The notes beneath the pieces are model-generated. The model saw only the letters and a program-made list of their open reading frames with translations, was not told where the DNA came from and did no database searches. This document shows, piece by piece, positions 8,859 to 18,700 of a stretch of DNA of 64,000 nucleotides. Within the stretch, counting starts at the first letter, position 1, and each line of letters starts with the position of its first letter. The position numbers and the translations under genes were made by a program. The DNA is from Verrucomicrobiota bacterium (GTDB taxonomy: Bacteria; Verrucomicrobiota; Verrucomicrobiia; Opitutales; Opitutaceae), in contig JAEYWP010000032.1 of NCBI GenBank assembly GCA_023428905.1, positions 186,001-250,000 of the forward strand, in the 5' to 3' direction.

Positions 8859-9620
8859 ATGCCGCAACCGACCAATGCCGACGTTCAATCCTACCAGCGC
8901 GAAGTGGGAATGATGAAACTGGAGAAGCTCATCGCCGTGCGCGAGCAGGTCTCCACCACCGCCTTTCCCATCCCCGAGCGCGAGCTGCTCACGCGCTTTG
9001 AACAGCTGTACACCGGCGCCATTTCCGATGTCTTGAGAGAATTCGCACTGCTGGACTGCTCCCTGCCCGGGCACCTCAAGCCCCTGCGCGAGAACCGAAC
9101 CGTAGCCGGCTTCGCGTTCACCGTAAAAAGCGCGCCGAACGTACGGATCTCCGGCGAGATGGCGTTTCGGACCCGGATGCTCTCCGCCCTTACCGCCGAC
9201 GCGATCATCGTCTGGGATACGAGCGGGGATGAGAGAGCCACCCTGTGGGGAGGCGTCATGACTGCCACAGCGGTTGGCCTGGGCGTGCGCGGCGCGGTGA
9301 TTGACGGAGGGATTCGGGACACGCATCAGATCCTCGAGAAGGACTTCCCGGTTTTCTACAAGCATCGCATTCCCAATGGGTCCCTCGGCCGGTGTCAGAT
9401 CTCCGACTACCAGATCCCGATCAAGATCGGCGACGCGTTGATCAAGCCGGGTGATGTCGTGCTCGGCGACATCGACGGGGTGGTGATCGTCCCGCGTGAC
9501 ATCGCCTATGCCGTGCTGGAACGGGCCGAGGAGATCAAAGCCAACGAGAAGAAGATCTTTGGCTGGATCGCCGACGGCAAAACCGTCGGGCAGATCACGG
9601 ACGCGGGCGGCTACTTTTGA
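8859..9620 (+). CDS. RraA-like / HMG-aldolase superfamily protein
   Basis: 253 aa from ATG 8859 (alternatives ATG 8910 and 8913 would give MMKLEK). The RraA fold signature is clear: the glycine-rich strand GLGVRGAVIDGGIRD near 146-160 holds the Arg-Asp metal/ligand pair, followed by GDVVLGDIDGVVIVP near 203-217. Members are divalent-metal 4-hydroxy-4-methyl-2-oxoglutarate/oxaloacetate-type aldolases or decarboxylases; the RNase E inhibitor RraA is the namesake. As the last gene of the uxuA operon, a C-C lyase or decarboxylase acting on a 2-keto acid from sugar-acid degradation is plausible. It ends 42 bp from the convergent GH2 stop, and I see no strong terminator between them. Confidence 0.8.
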   Translation: MPQPTNADVQSYQREVGMMKLEKLIAVREQVSTTAFPIPERELLTRFEQLYTGAISDVLREFALLDCSLPGHLKPLRENRTVAGFAFTVKSAPNVRISGEMAFRTRMLSALTADAIIVWDTSGDERATLWGGVMTATAVGLGVRGAVIDGGIRDTHQILEKDFPVFYKHRIPNGSLGRCQISDYQIPIKIGDALIKPGDVVLGDIDGVVIVPRDIAYAVLERAEEIKANEKKIFGWIADGKTVGQITDAGGYF

Positions 9621-9662
9621 AGCAGCCGCCGCTGGGCAGACGCGGTCGGGAGCGGGATTTTG

Positions 9663-12257
9663 TCAAGAATCAAGACATGACCCCTTTGCCTCCAACTCGA
9701 CGTGAGCCGATGCGATTCCATCGGCCTCGGCGCGGAGCACCACGCGCGCGCCAGAGGCGGAGCGGGCTCGGACGATGGCGAGCACGAGGCCGTTGAAGGC
9801 GCGGCGGTGAACGGCGTGGAAGGCCTCCAGGTCGGTCGGATCCCCGTTGTCGACCGCGGCGATCTCCGCCGGCGCGCTCACCGCGAATGTCACCCGGTTG
9901 GCTGCGCGCGGGACTGGTCGGCCGTCGGTATCGACAACGCGCGCGGTGACAAAAACGAGGTCACGGCCATCGCCCCGGAACTCAGTCCTATCGGGGAGCA
10001 ATTGTACGGCCGCTGCCGGCCCTGCCGTCACTTGCACGTCCTCGGCCCAGCGTTGCCCCGCGCGGTAGGCCACCACCCGCAGCTCTCCGGGGAGATAGAC
10101 AACGTCGTCCCAGCGGAGTCGATACGCGTAAGGGTCCCGACGTTTGCGTCCCAGCGATCGGCCATTGAGGAAAAGTTCCGCTTCATCTCCCGAGGTGTAC
10201 ACATGCACAGGCGTGACCCGCCCCACCGCCTCGGGCCAGGTCCAGTGTGGCAACAGATGCGCCATTGGGTATTCAGGCCTCCAGCGCGCCTGGTACAGGT
10301 AATAACGGTCCTTGCGAAACCCGGCCAGGTCGACGATCCCAAAATAGCTGCTGCGGGAGGGCGTCAGCCGTGCACCGAGTTCCGCCAGGCGCTGCGCCGC
10401 GAGTGCACGGTCCGCCGGGTCGGCGTAGTTGAGGAGATTAGTGGTGTCACTGCCGTAGGGGGTCGGCTCGCCGAGGTAGTCGAAACCGGTCCAGACGAAC
10501 TCTCCCAGCACGTGGGGTGCACGATCCTGCGCGGCAAATTCCAAGTCGGGCGAGGTCGCCCAATCGGGGGCGTAAAGATCGTAACTGCTCACGTGATCCC
10601 CCTGCCGTCCGCCTCCCGGATGGGAACTGACCGGATACATGTATTCACCTCGTGAACTAATGCAGGAGGCGGTCTCCGCCCCCATCATGGGGAGATGCGG
10701 GTGGGTCTGGTGGAGTCGGGCGTATTCCTGCGGCTTGTAGTTGAAGCCCACGACGTCGACCGCGAGCTGGAATCCCGCGTAGGGCGATTCAACGACGTTT
10801 AACCCGGCGGTGACGGGACGGGTCCGGTCTTCCTCCCGCACGATCCCGGCAAGAAGCACCGCCAGCTTCCACCCCTCGGTCGTGAACTGCTCCAGAATCT
10901 CGTTACCGATGCTCCATTGGATGACGGAGGGGTGGTTGCGGTCGCGACGGACCATCGCGCGGAGGTCCTTCTCATGCCAGTCGTCAAAAAGTCGGCTGTA
11001 GTCATCGCGCTTTTTTCCCCGGCGCCAGCAGTCGAAGGCCTCCACCATCACGAGGAATCCCATCCTGTCGCAAAGCTCCAGCAGCTCCGGAGCCGGCGGA
11101 TTGTGGCTCGTGCGGAGCGCATTACAGCCCATCGCCTGGAGGATCTCCAGCTGCCGCTCGAGCGCGCGCTCATTCACCGCCGCACCCAGGGCGCCCAGGT
11201 CATGATGGTTGCAGACGCCCCGCAGCGGAATGCGACGCCCGTTAAGGCGGAATCCATCGGTTGCGGTGTGTTCCAGCGTTCGGATTCCAAAGGCGGTCGA
11301 GAGAGAATCGATCTCCACGCCGCCGAGACAGACGCTGACCCGGGCCACGTGGCGATGGCGTTCCTTCAAGTCCCAGCGCCTGGGATCCACCACGCGCAGC
11401 GTGTGGCTGAGGTTTGCCTGCTCTCCAGGGGCGATTGCCACGGTCTGCGCCAGCCCGGTTGCGAGGGGTTCACCCACCGGGGCGCCGCGCGTGTCGGCGG
11501 CGTAAAGTTCCACCGCGACGGAAACCTCCTGAGAGTCGGCCGCCCCATTCTCGACCGTGGTGGAAACACAAACCAGGGCGGAGGCGTCCGTCACCTCGGG
11601 GGTCGTGATCGAGACACCCCATTGATCCACCGCAACCGGAGCGGTCTTGAGCAACCAGACGTTTCGGTACAATCCACCGCCCGGATACCAGCGTGACGAC
11701 TCCCGCGGATTGTCCAGGCGGACCGCAAGTGTGTTTTCAGCCCCAAGCTTCAGGTGGCCGGTCAGCTCCACCCGCCAGGAGCTGTAGCCGTAAGGCCAGC
11801 CCCCAACGAGTGCGCCATTGCACCAGACGGTCGCGTACGACATCGCGCCATCGATCTCCAGGTAGATCCGGCGCCCCGCGTCCGATGCGGGGACCAACAG
11901 CGTCTTCCGATACCACGCGACTCCAAACCAGGGCAGCTTGCCGGTGTCACCGGGCAGGGCTGCATCAAAGGCCGACTCGACACCCCAGTCATGCGGCAGC
12001 TCCACTTCACGCCAGTGTGATGCATCGTATGCGGGATCCGCATGGGAAACCTCACGCGGCGCCGGTCCGGCAGGCGGACGGCGCGGTCTGCGCACGTCGT
12101 GGAGGAGAGCATCTCCGGTGGGCAGAACCCAGGGCTTTAGCCTCTCGTACGCAAGGGCGGTACCCGCGTCACGCGGATCGCCATGGGCGAAGCGCCAGCC
12201 TGAAGTGAGCGATACGCGTTCACGCGTCGTCGCGGTGGAGAGCTTGGTCGTTTCCAT
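9663..12257 (-). CDS. GH2 beta-galactosidase-like enzyme
   Basis: 864 aa from ATG 12257, which shares one nucleotide with the stop of the upstream GH94-like gene (TGATG). Domain order is that of GH2: sugar-binding domain (about 80-210, with LPHDW and SSRWYPGGGLYRNVWL), immunoglobulin-like domain (about 215-330), TIM barrel (about 330-620) with acid/base Glu453 in SIGNE and probable nucleophile Glu528 in GAETAS, then two beta-domains. The motif RGVCNHHDLGALG is typical of beta-galactosidases of the BgaA/DUF4982-like group. No signal peptide is evident, so it probably acts on imported oligosaccharides, removing terminal beta-galactose or a related sugar. Last gene of the TonB receptor operon. 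Confidence 0.88.
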   Translation of the reverse strand: METTKLSTATTRERVSLTSGWRFAHGDPRDAGTALAYERLKPWVLPTGDALLHDVRRPRRPPAGPAPREVSHADPAYDASHWREVELPHDWGVESAFDAALPGDTGKLPWFGVAWYRKTLLVPASDAGRRIYLEIDGAMSYATVWCNGALVGGWPYGYSSWRVELTGHLKLGAENTLAVRLDNPRESSRWYPGGGLYRNVWLLKTAPVAVDQWGVSITTPEVTDASALVCVSTTVENGAADSQEVSVAVELYAADTRGAPVGEPLATGLAQTVAIAPGEQANLSHTLRVVDPRRWDLKERHRHVARVSVCLGGVEIDSLSTAFGIRTLEHTATDGFRLNGRRIPLRGVCNHHDLGALGAAVNERALERQLEILQAMGCNALRTSHNPPAPELLELCDRMGFLVMVEAFDCWRRGKKRDDYSRLFDDWHEKDLRAMVRRDRNHPSVIQWSIGNEILEQFTTEGWKLAVLLAGIVREEDRTRPVTAGLNVVESPYAGFQLAVDVVGFNYKPQEYARLHQTHPHLPMMGAETASCISSRGEYMYPVSSHPGGGRQGDHVSSYDLYAPDWATSPDLEFAAQDRAPHVLGEFVWTGFDYLGEPTPYGSDTTNLLNYADPADRALAAQRLAELGARLTPSRSSYFGIVDLAGFRKDRYYLYQARWRPEYPMAHLLPHWTWPEAVGRVTPVHVYTSGDEAELFLNGRSLGRKRRDPYAYRLRWDDVVYLPGELRVVAYRAGQRWAEDVQVTAGPAAAVQLLPDRTEFRGDGRDLVFVTARVVDTDGRPVPRAANRVTFAVSAPAEIAAVDNGDPTDLEAFHAVHRRAFNGLVLAIVRARSASGARVVLRAEADGIASAHVELEAKGSCLDS

Positions 12258-14326
12258 CACAAAGAAGTCTGCCCAAGAACGCGGCTTGCCCCCGTTCCTG
12301 CGAAGGGCTGCTGGGGTCCCCGGTACGCACTGGCCTCGGCCAGGCGCCGCCAGGAGAACCCCTGCCAGGCGACGGGCGGATTCATCGGGGCGAAACGCGC
12401 GCGATCGATCAGCTGCTCCTGGGTCCATCCCTCGCGGGGCCCCGCCCACCGTGACGAATAACTGTCCGGGCCGTTAAAGACACCAAACGGCACGTTGGGA
12501 AAGCGTCGCGCATGAGCATGCAAGGTGCCGCACTCCCACTCGGCGCGCGCCTCGGCACACATTCCTGCCTCGGCAAGCGCCCAAACCGCCCAATGGACGG
12601 TCTGCGGCCAGATCCCCGCGTTCTCGCCGTCACCGGCAGGGATCGCACACCAGGAGATGTCGTCGGGGGCGGGACTGCTGTAAGGGCGGCTCATCAACAG
12701 AAGTCCGATATCGCTGTGGTTCTCTCGGACCATGTTGGTCAGGGCCGATCGAGCCTGCGCGGGCGTTGCACACCCGCCGAGGACCGCCCACGTCTGCGCA
12801 TTGATGAAGAGGCGGTTTTCCACGGAGCTCCCCACCGCTTTGCCTGCGTCGGTGTATCCACGGACGAACCACTGGCCATCAAAGGCGGACGCCACCGCGG
12901 CGCGCAGCCCTGCGGTGTACTGCTCCAGCTCCGCGGCGAACGCCGTCTCGCCTCGCTCCCGTGCCACCCGTGCCATCGCGGAGAAGGCACGACACGCCAT
13001 CCCGGAGTTCATGACCGATTCACCGCGCCCCTGCGCGCCCATGAGCGAGAGGTAATCATTCCAGTCGCCGTCACGGATGAGGATGAGCCCGTGCGGCCCG
13101 AGCCCGATTGCATCACGCACCCAAACGAAGGCGCGCCTGCAATGCTCCCAGAGGGAGCCGGCGCCCTCGTCCCAGAACGCACAGACCTCATCCAGCCACT
13201 CCCTTCGGCCCGACAGGCGAACGCTCTCCATACAGCCGAGAACGAACCAAAGCTCGTTGTCGCTATCGCATTCATGCGAGGTGCGGTCGCGCCGGAAGTT
13301 ATGCCATTTGGGCACATCCCCGCTGGCGAGCTGGGTGCAGGCGACAAAGCGCAGGGAGGCGAGCGTGAGCGCCGGATCACACTCGGCCAGCACCAGGCTC
13401 GTCTCCGAGACCTCGCGCACGCTGAAGCCCGGCCAGCCGTAGCCTCCAAGAGCCACGTAGAACTCCCCCGTCGACCGATCGTAACTGGTGAACGAGAGCA
13501 GTTGCCCCGCCGCCCAGAGGCACTCCCGTGCAATCCACGGCTCCGCCGCGCGGATGGCAAAGGGCTTTAAGCGCTCCCGCCAGAGCTGCAACGCTTCGTC
13601 AAAGCGGGGGGCGACGGGCCAGGGGCCCTCGCCGTAGCCCACTTCACAGCAAATGGCCACCCGCTGCTGGGGCTTTAGGGTGAACGTGCGCTCGAGGCGC
13701 AGCGAAACCCCGCAAACGGAGGGTTCCCAGGCCTCGTCAGCCCGAAGCGTGATACTGCCTAGATTCTCACCGACCGGAGTGAAGCATGCCGCGCCGGGCG
13801 AAAGCTGATGTTGCGCGGGAGGCGCTCCGCGGTGGCCGCCCGCGTCGCGCACGCGTGTCACATCGCTCCGACACTGCAGGGTGACGGCGCGCGGCAGTGG
13901 GCCACCGAAGTGCAGTGAAAACTCCGCCACCAATCGCCGGCCGCGATCCGGCGGTGCAAACACACGCTGGGAGACACTCCAGGTGTCGCCCCCGACCTCC
14001 ACCTCGCCCTGGTATTCGATATAACCCGTCCCGATCCGTATCCGCCCGGGCCTGCTGAGCTCGCTGTGCAGCAGTGAGACGAGCTCCCCGGCGCACACCA
14101 TCATCAGATAGATCGAACTTCGTGTGTCGGTGCTATCGGGAGCGTTGAACCACTGGAAGCCGCCCTCGGTGGTGAAGAGATTCACGTTCCCCCAGCCGTC
14201 CGCAATGGCGGACAAACGACCGGTGCCAAGCAGGTGGCGAAACCTGCGCACGTCCGGTGCCACGCCGGGAACAAGATCGAAACAGGGCAGGCCGGAAGCA
14301 TCGGACTGCCACCCGGACGAAGTCAT
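12257..14326 (-). CDS. GH94-like glycoside phosphorylase/hydrolase (clan GH-Q type)
   Basis: 689 aa from ATG 14326, which overlaps the CE7 stop by 4 nt (ATGA). An N-terminal beta-sandwich region (about 1-240) is followed by an (alpha/alpha)6-type region with RDGDWNDYLSLMG at about 418-430 and GESVMNSG soon after, the signature of cellobiose/chitobiose phosphorylase-like enzymes; an Asp of DWND would be the catalytic acid. It is shorter than typical GH94 members (about 800 aa) and the usual DWNDG reads DWNDY, so it may belong to a neighbouring family rather than GH94 proper. No signal peptide. It likely processes oligosaccharides in the cytoplasm; phosphorolysis versus hydrolysis is undecided. 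Confidence 0.65.
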   Translation of the reverse strand: MTSSGWQSDASGLPCFDLVPGVAPDVRRFRHLLGTGRLSAIADGWGNVNLFTTEGGFQWFNAPDSTDTRSSIYLMMVCAGELVSLLHSELSRPGRIRIGTGYIEYQGEVEVGGDTWSVSQRVFAPPDRGRRLVAEFSLHFGGPLPRAVTLQCRSDVTRVRDAGGHRGAPPAQHQLSPGAACFTPVGENLGSITLRADEAWEPSVCGVSLRLERTFTLKPQQRVAICCEVGYGEGPWPVAPRFDEALQLWRERLKPFAIRAAEPWIARECLWAAGQLLSFTSYDRSTGEFYVALGGYGWPGFSVREVSETSLVLAECDPALTLASLRFVACTQLASGDVPKWHNFRRDRTSHECDSDNELWFVLGCMESVRLSGRREWLDEVCAFWDEGAGSLWEHCRRAFVWVRDAIGLGPHGLILIRDGDWNDYLSLMGAQGRGESVMNSGMACRAFSAMARVARERGETAFAAELEQYTAGLRAAVASAFDGQWFVRGYTDAGKAVGSSVENRLFINAQTWAVLGGCATPAQARSALTNMVRENHSDIGLLLMSRPYSSPAPDDISWCAIPAGDGENAGIWPQTVHWAVWALAEAGMCAEARAEWECGTLHAHARRFPNVPFGVFNGPDSYSSRWAGPREGWTQEQLIDRARFAPMNPPVAWQGFSWRRLAEASAYRGPQQPFAGTGASRVLGQTSL

Positions 14327-15753
14327 GGCGGCGTGAAATGAGGATCCACCGCCTCCGGCGCCACCACCTGCGCACGCAGCCAGGTGCGGACAAAGGCATC
14401 CTGTTCGGGGGTCGGGTGGTGGCCGGCGGCACGGGCGAGAATCAACTCGGTGGGTGCCCGCACCACATTGGCCGCCGCATACAAGGACGTGGGCGGGCAC
14501 ACCTCGTCGTTGAAACCCCAGGCAAAAAGCGTGGGGACGCGGAGACGGCGTGCGAAGTTGACGGTGTCGTAATAGCGCATCGTACGCAGTTTTGCCTCCG
14601 TGAGGTGTGGGCTGGGTTCGCCCGACACCGGGTCGGGGCGGAGGAGGTGGGGCCAGCCGCCGGCCCGCCCATGGAGGTAGCCCGTGACATCGGCGTAGGC
14701 GGGATAATACGCCACGCAGGCCCGCACGCGGGGATCCAGCGCGGCGGTTGCAATCGCGAGTTGGCCGCCCTGGCTGCCTCCGGAAACAAACAGATTCCGG
14801 CCGTCGAACTTCGCTCGACCGGCCAGGAAGTCCAGGGCGCGCAGGCAGCTCAGGTGCACGCGCCGGTAGTAGTAGCGCGAGCGATCATCCAGGTTGAAGG
14901 CGGGATAACCAGCGAGCGCACCGGAACGAAGTTGTGCATAGGCCTCGGGTGGCAGGGTCAGAGGTATGCCGTGAATTCCAATCTCCAGGGTAAGATATCC
15001 TTCCTCGGCCAGCTTTTTGTCACCGCCGATGGGATACACGCCTGCCCCCGGCAATCGCAACACGGCAGGAAAACGCGCCGGCTGCGTCGGCTCGCACAGT
15101 ATACCGTAGACACGGGTTTCGTCGCCGTTTGTGGCTTCTCCACGCGCATTCACGGTGGCGAGGCTGACGTGATAAACATCCAGGGCGGCCGTACTCGCGT
15201 CCGGCAGCTGGGTCAGCCGGGCCGACGTCGGCGTACGTGCGAGCTCCGCTTTTCCTGCGTTCCAGAAAGCATCGAAGTCCTCGGGTTCGGTCTGGGTGGG
15301 CGCGATCGCCCAGGGAGCGACCGCCGCCGTGGCCAGCGCGCGATAACGCCGTCCCCCCTCCGTGAGCTCGACACTGCAGCGGACAAATCCGGGAACTGCC
15401 ATCGGCGGCGCTTCGATCGTCAACCCGCCCGGTCCCACCGTGGCGGAGGTTTCCGTGGCGGGCAGCGTCTCAGGGCCGACCGTATAGCGAATCTCGGCGC
15501 CGGGCAGCGGATGACCTTCGCGGAGCACTTCCACCCGAAAGCGTACCGCTTCCGCAAGCTCATAGGTCCAGTCGGCCTGGTCGGGAAACACCCGCACCTC
15601 CAGCGGGCTGCCTTCCGGCTCCGCCGCGGCCAGCGCGGCGGCGCAACTGAACGCCAGCCCGGCACCGAAGAGCCGGGCTGCGGAGCCGAGGGCCAGCGCA
15701 AGCGAATCCAGGGACGAAGCGCCGCTGGACGAGACAAGGCAGTCGGGAGGCAT
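14323..15753 (-). CDS. CE7-type acetyl (xylan) esterase / alpha-beta hydrolase, exported
   Basis: 476 aa from ATG 15753, 31 bp after the TonB receptor stop. An unusually long hydrophobic N-terminus (about 1-44) looks like a signal peptide. A beta-rich region (about 50-145) precedes the alpha/beta-hydrolase domain. The catalytic triad is visible: Ser327 in GGSQGG, Asp416 in WGFNDEVCPP and His445/446 in AAGHHPT, the layout of the CE7 acetylxylan esterase/cephalosporin-C deacetylase family. It should remove acetyl groups from decorated sugars in the periplasm before further trimming. Its position between the receptor and a cytoplasmic GH94-like gene supports an acetylated glycan as substrate. 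An in-frame GTG at 15774 is an alternative start. Confidence 0.82.
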   Translation of the reverse strand: MPPDCLVSSSGASSLDSLALALGSAARLFGAGLAFSCAAALAAAEPEGSPLEVRVFPDQADWTYELAEAVRFRVEVLREGHPLPGAEIRYTVGPETLPATETSATVGPGGLTIEAPPMAVPGFVRCSVELTEGGRRYRALATAAVAPWAIAPTQTEPEDFDAFWNAGKAELARTPTSARLTQLPDASTAALDVYHVSLATVNARGEATNGDETRVYGILCEPTQPARFPAVLRLPGAGVYPIGGDKKLAEEGYLTLEIGIHGIPLTLPPEAYAQLRSGALAGYPAFNLDDRSRYYYRRVHLSCLRALDFLAGRAKFDGRNLFVSGGSQGGQLAIATAALDPRVRACVAYYPAYADVTGYLHGRAGGWPHLLRPDPVSGEPSPHLTEAKLRTMRYYDTVNFARRLRVPTLFAWGFNDEVCPPTSLYAAANVVRAPTELILARAAGHHPTPEQDAFVRTWLRAQVVAPEAVDPHFTPP

Positions 15754-15784
15754 GCGCAGATGAGGTGTCGAAACCCGGCGCCGC

Positions 15785-18700
15785 TCAGAAGTCGAACCGC
15801 GACGAGAGCTCCCACCGCCGGCCCTCGGGCACACGCACCGAGGCGACCGATCCGTCCGGATTGCGGTAGAGGGGGACGAGCGCGTCGCTGTCTGCCACGT
15901 TGCGCACGTTCAATTGCAGCCGCCAATTCAAGCCCTTGCGCAGCCGGCGCTCGTAACTGACCCAGGCATCGATCCGGTCCGAGGCCGGTGCGTAGAGAGG
16001 TTGATCAGCCCGGATACGATAGATGCCAAGGGATGGATCGTAGTAGGACGGATACCCTGCTCCGGCGCGGTCCTGCCAGCGATACGCCCCGCCAAAGCCG
16101 ACGCCTTTGAACATCCCGTTGGCAACGGTGTAGTTCGTCATCAGGTTGAAGCGCCACTTGATCACCTCCGGGAGCACCGAGCCGTCGCGGGCGGCGACAC
16201 GGTAATAGCTGGCCAGCAGGTTGCGGCTGTCGATGCGGACATTGGCGGAGAGGCTGGGCGTGGTGGGCAGGTCGGGCGTGCTCTGCCAGAGGGCCATGCG
16301 TTCATTGATGAAGTTCAGCGTGGTGGTGCCGGTGTTCACCTGCTTGGCCTCCTGCTTGGAGACATTGACCGCGATGCGCCAGTTGGGGAGCGGGTTGGCC
16401 ACCGTCTCGAACTCCACCCCCTTCGATTCGTAGTCGTACGTATCGTTCACGGACGACGAGGGCGCGGTGTAAACATACTCGGTGCTCCCCGGGCTGCTGA
16501 GCCGCACGCGGTAGAGGCCGGTGTGTTGCCAGGGATTGGCCTGCCAGCGGGCGATCTGATCATCGATCGTGGCCTGGGTCACCCCGGGGCTGAGGGACTG
16601 GATATCCGAAGCACGGATACCACCGGCGATGCGCGACAACACGCGGGCCTCCATCCCGGCCAGGGCGTGGATCACACCATCGAGCCCCGCACTCACACTG
16701 GTTTGCCGGGTTTCGTACCACGTGACCCGGAAGTCGAGCTTACCGTCCGGCATCGTGAAGGTGAAGCCATAGTCTTTGGTGTCACCCGATTGGGGTGCGA
16801 TCGGATCGCCGTAGGCGTTCACGCGCGTGCCGCCGGGCTGAAAGTTCTCCGAGGTGTTCAGAAACACCGAGAAGGGTGAGAGGTAGCGCCACCGGCCCGC
16901 CATCTCGCGCGGCAGGCGCGCGACCACACCATACGAAATCGCGTCGGCCTTGGCCTCGGTGATCGGCGTGGGCAGGATCGGCAGGTTGACCTCGTCGTCC
17001 AGCAGGCCACCGCGCGGACCGTTTACATAGGTGCCGGAGGAGCGGAAGTTTTTCACCCGGTCCTCGCGCCAGCTGGTGGTCACCACCACGGCGTCCTTGA
17101 TCACCTTGCTCTGGAGAACCGCCACGGCGGAGTCGATCTCCTGGCGGGACCGCGCCGCACTACCGGGGAACTCAATATCCTCCGGGTCCTGGCGCATGAC
17201 ATGGATCGCCTGGGTCTCCCAACGCGAGGTGGCGGGATTCCAGACGAGATATCGGCTGTTGGCCGCACTGATCAGGTCCGGCCGCTGCTCCACCGTAACG
17301 GGGGAGATGCGGACATCGGCCAGGCTCTGGGCGTTCAATACGCTGGGCCCGAGGTAACTCACAATCGGGGAGACGCCATTGTTGATGCTCCACACGTCGA
17401 TGTTTCCCTGAAACAGCTCCAGACGGTCATCGGAGAGGTAGGCAAAACCCGAGTTGGTGAAGCTGTGGCGCTGCTGGTCGATTGCGGCGACCGTCAACAC
17501 ATGCTCGCCAAGCCAGCTGCCGAGGCGGGGACCCACCACCTCGTCGAAGTCGAATTTGTAATACGCGGTGCCGCGGCGCATCGTGCGGTGCGTGTCGATG
17601 AAGTCGACGTAACCTTTGGAGACGGTGTAGGGGCGGCCGAAGTTCGGGTTGGCGCTGCCGTCGTACAGCTTCTCGTTGATGTCGATGTGCAGCGCCGAAT
17701 CGTTGTTGGCATTCCGATACCAATCGAAACCGCCCTCCTGGGTGTGCTCGGTATTGTAGCCGAACTCCAGGCCCAGCCGGTCTCCAAACAGGCGGGCTTC
17801 GGCAACGACGTTGGTGACATCAAACTCCTGGAATTCACGTTTGTTCGGGCCGTCAATCAGGTGCTTGCGGAAATCAAACACCCGCTCGTCCATCAGCATC
17901 TTTTCGATGGTGAATGGATTCCCATTCGCGAGGTCCAGCGCGGTGTCGAGGCGGGCCACTGCGGCGAAGGTCGCCATGATCGGCTGCCCAGTCGCGAGGG
18001 ATGGCGGGCGCGCGTTCTGCACAATGCCGACCATGCCCAGGCCATTGGTGCCGCTGTTGGGATCGGGCCAGAACGTGCCAAGCGTGTAGGTGAGGTTGTG
18101 GCCGTAAATCTGCCGGTTCGATGTCGCGAGGCTGTCCGTGGACGCGTTCCACGTTGGCTTACCCAGCTCGAACCAGCGGCTGATGACATCGACGGGAGGG
18201 AGCGTGCGCGGAGCGCGCGACCGGCGGCGGCCGGCCTCGTAGTTGGCGCGCACGGTGAAGCCGGAGATCACCCCCCGGCGGACGAACTTCGGATCCCACT
18301 TGGCGGTGCCGAACGCGCGGCGATCGGTGGAATACGCCGGCTTCTGCTCAAACTCCCGCTGGTCGTACACGCCGGCAACACGCACCGCGAAATCCTGCCC
18401 CTTGGGTGCAACGTTAAGATCGAAGGTTTCGCGGTGTGAACCAAACTGCCCCACCTGAAGGCCGATGGAACCGAAGGTCCGATTCTGCGCCCCGATCAGC
18501 GTGTTGTTCAGGATGCCCGAGGGGCTGCCGAGGCCGAAGAGCGCCGAGTTCGCCCCGCGATTGATCTCCACCCGCTCCGTATTGTAGGCGTCAAAGGGAA
18601 CGCCGGTGGGGAAATAGTCGCGCGTCAGGTCCGGCGCAGCGAGCCCGCGCACGCGCGCTCCGGGCTGGCGGAAGTTCGAACTCTCCACCGTGTAGCCCTC

